Assembly: GCA_012064415.1 (NCBI GenBank)
Contig: SSNU01000067.1
Span: 219,607-283,606, forward strand
DNA: 64,000 nucleotides
Reading direction: 5' to 3'
DNA from: Gyrodactylus bullatarudis
Lineage: Eukaryota > Platyhelminthes > Monogenea > Gyrodactylidea > Gyrodactylidae
This document shows, piece after piece, positions 57,897 to 64,000 of this stretch (position 1 is its first letter; each line of letters begins with the position of its first letter). The translations under genes and the position numbers were made by a program. The notes under the pieces were generated by a model that saw only the letters and a program-made list of their open reading frames with translations, was not told where the DNA came from and searched no databases.

Positions 57897-59261
57897 TAAG
57901 TCCAAGGTGGAGTGAAATATCTAGGCTTATCAAATTTTATATCAGACTTTCTTTTCGTGCATATTCAGTTTGAAGGAATGTATGCCTTTTTCAATTATAA
58001 ACTTGTGAGAAAAACATGTTTTACGATTGTAAATACATGGTGTAAATCATAAATTTGTATACTTTTTGGCATCAACTCTGGCTTTTTTATACCCAATCTA
58101 AACCCAAAAGGTAGATTCGTAAATAAAAAAGTTAATTTTTCCCTCACTAATATCTTTCTACTCATAATTGCTCAGAAATTATGCAATTATTTTTCACCTT
58201 AAAACCATGCCAGACCATCAACATATATGTGTGTATGTACATATTTAATCTTCCTTCCCCCCTTTTGTTTATATAAATCTCTCTATAAAAGAATAATGAA
58301 AAAAATATCATCAGAAAGAGTCATATAACATACAAACAACGAATCTTCTTCCTGTGATCTCAAACATGTGTATATATTTCTCAAAATAATATATAGCCTT
58401 TTGATATCTATAGTGTATATATATTGAGTATATATATATAATTTTTTTCTTGTTTTTCATTTATAAATGATTCAACCATCATCAGTTTCTATTATTTTAT
58501 TAAAGAATTAATCTTGAGAAGAAGATACAATTTACTATAACATATCTAGTGAAGAATAATTTTACAAAAAAATATATCTCTTGTTCTCGTGAGTTATTAT
58601 TATTTCAAGTTCTTTTCCATTTAATTTTGGCACTGTTTAGTTAATTAGTTATTCACCGAGTTGGGCTTATGGGAGACGGCACATTCTACTTTTTTAATTA
58701 TTAGATTTTAAATTCGCTGACTATTTCGATAAAGAATCTTCTGTAGAATCGATAAATTATTTCTCATTTAAACTAAAATGAAATAGAGAAAACTCCTAGA
58801 GTAAACATTTTTAATAAATTAGGATAAAATATGAATCTAATTCGAATAATAATACCAATTTTTTTTAAAGCCTCTTGGCTACTGAGGGTTGTCAACTAAA
58901 TCCTCTTTTTAACCTAGTGTTCCTATTGGTCCAAATTTAAAAATGTGCATCTACTCTGTGAAAATTTTCGTCTTTCTCCCAATTTTTTTTTGAACTGAAT
59001 TTTTCTAAAATCTATACTGTTATTTAAATATTAATTATTGGCTATTCCATACTGTATTAAATTTATTTAGTTGACAAATTTGATTCTGTTAACCATATTT
59101 ACTCGGACAGAAGAGTAAAATTAATAAAACTACCCAGATTCTTATCCGGGGGAAAAAGATATTCAAAAGAGCTAGAAAATTTTATAACACGTTTTATTTT
59201 TTCATCTTTAAAGAATCGCCCAGCATCAAAACAAAAGTATAAAAAACGAAACTGCATCAAA
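57897..59261. other. Gene-free; TA-rich simple repeats
   Basis: Region in front of the armadillo-like gene. Long TA-rich tracts at about 58375-58440. No promoter element can be pinpointed. Confidence 0.4.
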
Positions 59262-60986
59262 ATGTCATCTGGAGAAGATAAAAACTCATACAGTTGGTAT
59301 GTTGTCCGAAGTCTGACCTTTTTTCGCCGGTTCCTATCCACTATGGCTCTCACTGTCCACAATACAAATGAAAATGTCAAGACTGACCTAGCTAAGAAAA
59401 GTTCCTCGGATAATCCTTCCTCATCCGATATTAACATGGATGATAAAAAATTCAAACTTTACCTCAAAAAACTTCATTCAAATCAGATTCTCTTTCTCCT
59501 CGTATCCCTGAGCAATGAAATTGCCAAATATGTGAGTTTTTTACTTTTTAATTCACACATTAATACCAAACATTACTTAAAGTTAAACATTGATGAACAA
59601 TGCAAAGCTAGTTGACATAGAGATGAGAATGTACTAATTCAGGAAGAAAAATGTATTTATAAAACTCAAATCTCCGTCTAATGTTGATCCAGAATATCAC
59701 TGATTTATTGTTTGAAAATTCTATCGTCTTCGAAATCGGGCAAGAAAGTTAAAAAGGTTGTTTAAATAAATAAGAAAGGATGCCGAGAAAATTGTGAGGA
59801 ATAAGCGCTTTATTTCAGGCCTACTCTTCAGCCTCTTACATCCTAAATATATAGAAAAAACAAAGAAAAATATAAATAAATCTTAATGATCAGGGTTGTA
59901 GACAACATTCTAGATGTTATTTAAAAATTTTATTCTGGTTAGATCATTCAAAAATAAATTTTCACTAATTTTTTAATTTTCCCAAATAGTTTGATTTTGA
60001 CGTCCTGATTCTTGAATCTGACTTGGAGACCCTATTGAAGACATTAAATACTGTGTCAATAACATCAAAAGACCATAACGAAAAAGACCTCAAATCCTTT
60101 GACATTGACAGTCAGTTATTAGCAAAACTTTTTGCTGCTCTTGTTGTTTATAGTAAAGTTAGTTTAGATCATTTATTCTTTTTTTTCCATTTCAAATTTA
60201 TAATGATAGAATATTTGAACCCATCATTTGGTGGAACAATGATCAATCTAGTTGATTGAATAGAACTCACTCAAAGATAACCTTTGGAATTTATTTCACA
60301 ACCATTCTTCATGATTCACTCTGTTTGTTAGTTTCACTCATCCTTTAGATTACTTTTTTCTAAACATTTTTCAAACCCTCAAAATGTCTTTTAATATTAT
60401 TTTTGAATTCAACCAATAAGAATCGAGTATTAGTTTAGATCTCTTCATGTGTAAGATATTACAACCTCGTGTGACTTATAAAGATCCCAATTCATGTTTT
60501 GTGAAATTTAAAAATTAAGGTTTTCAAGATTAACTATCAGTAAACGATTTTTTCATTAGAATGAAAACTTTGCTCAAGTGATAAACCAAAGGAGCGATCT
60601 CATTATACAACTAATAAATGTTCTCTATCTAAATCCGAATGTTGAAAAAGTTCCAGTAAAAGAATCATCAATTATAAATGAAAATGAGAGTGAAAACCAA
60701 TCAGATTGCATGAATAACTTTGACGAAGATGGATTTCGTAAGAAGAATTCGAGTCATTTCCGTCATTACAATTCGAATCCAACATCAGATGCTCTTGAAG
60801 ATATCCTCAGATATAAATCCCATACTGACCCCAGTAGCAATTCCGACACTGACTTGTTGGACAATGAACCGGATCACTTGGAGAGAATCTATCTTAATCT
60901 AGATCTTCAGTGTCAAGTTGAATTGGCCACATTTCTTGCCAATCTCTCTAGGATTAAAGAAAACTTTCAAATTTTCAACAATGATC
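59262..60986 (+). CDS. Armadillo-type protein resembling RAP1GDS1 (partial model)
   Basis: Exons 59262-59531, 59990-60157 and 60560-60986 join in frame with GT-AG borders, giving 288 codons plus one base. Exon 1 has MSSGEDKNSYSWYVVRSL and a helical end LLVSLSNEIAKY; exon 2 ends QLLAKLFAALVVYSK; exon 3 starts NENFAQVINQRSDLIIQLIN, then an acidic Ser/Asn-rich insert and CQVELATFLANLSRIKENFQ. Order and wording recall SmgGDS (RAP1GDS1), an ARM-repeat chaperone/exchange factor for small GTPases (its NYSNENDSL and GNLAELESSKEQF segments), but similarity is weak. Possible further exons: 61884-61918 and 62104-62184 (in phase, then stop), which would end the protein too early for that family. Confidence 0.55.
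59600..59745. repeat. Partial FB-A arm in intron 1 of the ARM-like gene
   Basis: AAAGCTAGTTGACATAGAGATGAGAAT-type end and the TCTAATGTTGATCC block identify an FB-A fragment. Confidence 0.55.
59796..59835 (-). ncRNA. Hammerhead ribozyme in an intron of the ARM-like gene
   Basis: Minus strand: GAGG, CUGAAGA, GUAGGCCU, GAA, helix III AUAA-AGCGC-UUAU, U, CCUC. Full core and fully paired helix I of a third sequence. The closing pair of helix II is G-U. The sequence around it (TTCTCGGCATCCTTTCTT side) matches the arms at 56236. It is antisense to the host gene. Confidence 0.7.
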
Positions 60987-61056
60987 GTAAGTACCTTTTA
61001 GAATTAAAAATCTCCAATGAAATCAATTTGTATCGAATACGAATACGAGTGATCGT

Positions 61057-61172
61057 GTTAAAAGGGGTCTCATTGTGAAAATAAGAGGGGTCTCTCACTG
61101 TAAAAATGAAAGAGGGGTCTGACATTGGGATTTCTAACCTAACCAAATAGTGTGATCAGTGATCACTGATCA
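61057..61172. repeat. Triple short repeat and a perfect 22-bp palindrome
   Basis: Three irregular units with (A)GRGGTCTC/G at 61062, 61087 and 61114, followed by the perfect 22-bp palindrome at 61151-61172 (GTGATCAGTGA and its inverse), which is itself made of repeated TGATCA steps. In an intron of the ARM-like gene if the downstream exons are real. Confidence 0.6.
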
Positions 61173-62184
61173 CTACTCCTCTCCTTTTTAGTAATCGGTT
61201 AGGAACATTGATTAGAAATTTAAAATTGGACGCATCCAACTTTAAAACCGTCTAGTTTTAACCCGGAATAATATTTCAGTATGAAATTCTAGGAAAGTGC
61301 TAAACTTTGAATTCTGCATTTAATGGTACTAATTTTATGATTCAAAACGAAGATTTTTTAAACTTTCTTATTTCTGAAGCTAGAATTCTGAAAATCATAT
61401 CATAAGATAGATCTTTATATAACTAAATCTTTTACATAAAAATATTTTTCATAAAATATTATTTAAGGCTATTTATGTGAAACACATCAGGAATCCTACT
61501 TAGAAATCAAAAAATAACTGTGCTTAAATTTGATTGGTTGAGGGTTCCCTGTTCTCTCATTGGTTAAGAAAAATCATGGTTTAGGTATATAACCGAGATG
61601 CTAATTACGATTTGGGCATAGAGGGATAGAAAACGGGGACTTCACCTGTGTATCGATAAGGCAACTGACAAATTTCAGTTGAAAGAGTTTCGAGAAATAA
61701 ATAATTAAAAATTTAAGGAATACCCTAAATTGATGACATCAAATATGACCCAGTTTTAGTTTTATATAAACTTTTATTAAGATCGAAGTTTCTTTTGTAC
61801 TAATTAATTAATTTGTTTATTCAAAAAAAATATTTTTTTTTAACATTTATCAAAGATCATATCAAACTATTTGATTATTTCAGCTCAATCACCTAATAAC
61901 TTGAATTACTTTTCCAAGGTATTTCTTTTAATGTAAACATTAATAAAACAAAAAATTATAATAAGCATGCTTGCATATACAATGTTTTTAATTTTATTGT
62001 TTTCTAATTTTTATATTTTTGTATTACAAAATATAACACACTCTTAAGAGTTAGCATTAAATGTATGTGTAGTTGTTTAAATATAATCTCTTTGATATTT
62101 CAGAATCCTTCTACAAAGCCTTGCCACTCCTTCTTTTATATGAGAGAAAATACAAATTTTGGACGTTTTTTATTTCAATTCTGA

Positions 62185-62614
62185 TCAATTTCGAGCAGTA
62201 GTAAAAAACGTTCAAATTTATTTTGCCCCATATCCTGAAGCATTAAAAGATACAACTCAGTAAAGCTTCGTTGAATCATGTTGAAAATTTGTATAATCTC
62301 AATTAATTATTTTAACAAAACTATAGGCGGTTTCAGTAATTTGTTAACCAATTTGTCGTTTTTGTCTGTTTCTGTTGTAAAGCTTTTTTCTTACGAATAA
62401 AATATCTTTGCAAATTTTGAAAAATCATAATATAAAAAAAAGGTTGATAGCGCGGAAAATCTGAAATCAATTTGTAGAGAAAGTGCAAATTTCATTTAAA
62501 TATATACCTCTTTTATGATCAGAGGTTTAAAACTGACTAGTATTCCTTTTAGTGATTATTTTGTAATAGCTAAAATTTAATTCATCAAATCTACTCCAAC
62601 TATATACTACACCT
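62185..62614. other. No feature seen
   Basis: AT-rich sequence after the possible last exon. Confidence 0.35.
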
Positions 62615-63206
62615 AATTAATATGAAGATGGGAATTTATGCTTTTTACAAAATTATGAATTTTTCACCAAGAAATCGAATTTGATCAAGATTTTTTGGAA
62701 TCTAGATCGTAGGTTCCACTTTCAGGATCTGAAGAAAAAAAATTTGAAAAAAATCAAATTTTAAGAAAGTTATGGCATATTTCAAATCTAGCGATGGCGC
62801 CGGATTTCCATTTTTTTGAACTTTGAGTTAATAATTTTTGTTGATTTAAAAGTGAGAGAGTGATCAAAAGTTGATTTTTAGGATCACGATTAGTCAAAGA
62901 AATCAAATATACTGATTCAGATTTTGAGAATCCGCCCCTCTTCTTGTGAAAATCGAATTGTGATTTTTTGAACATTTTCACTACTTAAAAATCGATGAAA
63001 TTTTGATGATTCAAGATCCCTGGAAATTGGCGAGTCCATTGAAATTTTCATAGTCATAATCAGTTTCTTTGACTAATCGTGATCCTGAAAATCAACTTTT
63101 GATCACTCTCTCACTTTTAAATCAACAAAAATTATTAACTCTAAGTTCAAAAAAATGGGAATCCGGCGCCATCCCTAGATTTGAAATATGCCATAACTTT
63201 CTTAAA
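62615..63206. mobile_element. Foldback FB-B, right end truncated
   Basis: Left end CACCTAATTAATATGAAGAT; arms pair inversely (GTGAGAGAGTGATCAAAAGT near 62852 and its inverse near 63095). The outer ~145 bp of the right arm is missing at 63206. Confidence 0.7.
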
Positions 63207-63939
63207 AAGTGTATATACTGATCACAGGTCACTAATTATAATTAGTATCACTCACATAATAAACCAACCTTCTATTTGATTTTACTTTTTGATCTTTGAA
63301 TTAAGACTTGAATAAAGACTGAGTTATATTGTTTTGTCACTTTTTTTAATTTATGATCAAGTTTCAAGTAAAAAATATGATTAAGAATACTGTATTAGTA
63401 TTAAGAATGTAGAAGGTACATTGTAGAAGTTGAACCATTAGAAGACCATTCTAGTTATGAGATAAACAAACTAACTGCCGATCAACTGATATTCTACATT
63501 TTCAATCTTTGTAATTAAAATCTTTTGTCAATTCAAGATCTTAATCAATCAGAAGATGAGAAGGACGAGAAATTATAGCTGAAACAATTGATTCAGTTAA
63601 GTAACCAATAGGAGAGAAGGCTAATATAACTAACCAATAGGAATTAGGAATGGATTTTTCTGAGTTGTTTTAGAATTTTTAAAATTGTTCTAGATCATTC
63701 TGATTTAGTAACTTGCCTTGCATCATCTTGAGGACTAATTCCATCTTGAATATTGATTGACCAGATTGAAGGACAGTTTTTATTGATCAGAATATAAAAT
63801 CCAATCGATGAGTGTTCATTTAAATGTTCAACATAATTGAAATACTTTCAAATTTAGAACGGTAATATTGTCGAACTTCATCTAAGATATTACTATTCTG
63901 ATTTGGATTCATTAGGAAGATTAGAAAACAAGCGAATAA
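63207..63939. other. No gene seen
   Basis: AT-rich sequence to near the window end; no supported feature. Confidence 0.4.
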
Positions 63940-63981
63940 TAAGTGATAAACGTTTTATTTCGCCGGGTCTCTTCAGACTCA
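63940..63981 (-). ncRNA. Hammerhead ribozyme at the window edge
   Basis: Minus strand: UGAGU, CUGAAGA, GACCCGGC, GAA, helix III AUAAA-ACG-UUUAU, C, ACUUA. Helix I pairs over 5 bp with one G-U. The loop ACCCGG can pair with CCGGGGU just upstream, as AUGCC does with GGCAU in the other copies. The rest of its element lies beyond the window. Confidence 0.7.
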
Positions 63982-64000
63982 ACCCCGGGTTTAAATTTTA

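Noticed and set aside
1..64000. CRISPR arrays, bacterial operons, riboswitches or phage genes
   Set aside because: The DNA is eukaryotic with introns and retroelements; no regularly spaced repeats or bacterial gene arrangement are present.

Overview
The window is AT-rich (roughly 70 percent by eye) nuclear DNA of an invertebrate animal. Evidence: spliced eukaryotic genes (glutathione-dependent formaldehyde dehydrogenase, PLP homeostasis protein, COX17), AATAAA polyadenylation signals, non-LTR and Penelope-like retroelements, and many DNA-transposon relics. One gene has three 5' introns of only 31-36 bp, a fourth of 56 bp and a last of 606 bp. COX17 has a 3' splice site but no visible start codon. 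Both traits are known from flatworms (very short 5' introns; a spliced leader that can donate the AUG), but other short-intron invertebrates, for example parasitic copepods, cannot be excluded from sequence alone.

Layout. 0-5.3 kb is a pile of nested transposons: a TTAA-flanked MITE, a LINE split by a tRNA-like sequence and a MULE with long terminal inverted repeats, then a 1.9-kb block with 231-bp inverted arms enclosing a Penelope GIY-YIG endonuclease relic and a LINE fragment. 5.3-27 kb is gene-free, with scattered MITEs and foldback elements. 27-28 kb holds a piggyBac transposase relic. 29.2-30.5 kb may hold a small two-exon membrane-protein gene whose intron carries a foldback element. 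33.8-35.4 kb is a Penelope element in two opposite-facing pieces with a duplicated junction. 35.9-45.8 kb is LINE fragments, MITEs and foldbacks. 48.6-52.9 kb is the only compact gene cluster: class III ADH (minus), then 80 bp, then PLPBP (plus), then 124 bp, then COX17 (plus). 53.2-57.9 kb is nested foldback elements, one carrying a tRNA-like core. 59.3-61 kb (perhaps to 62.2 kb) is a multi-exon armadillo-like gene resembling RAP1GDS1. The rest is repeats.

The most notable signal is a set of hammerhead self-cleaving ribozyme cores: eight sites, of which seven keep the invariant core, in two sequence families. They lie in the arms or tails of Penelope-like elements and in related copies, two of them inside host introns. 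The core CUGANGA ... GAA is kept while helix I differs between copies in a compensatory way (UCACA/UGUGA, AAGA/UCUU, GAGG/CCUC, UGAGU/ACUUA; and GCCA/UGGC, ACCA/UGGU). Every copy has an 8-nt helix II-loop segment closed by a single 10.1-11.1 pair, which is unusually short. Hammerheads in Penelope-like elements are established knowledge; the short helix II and the palindromic, face-to-face arrangement are the parts worth testing.

The sequence was read by eye. Edges of degenerate repeats are approximate, and homology calls rest on motif recognition rather than database searches.
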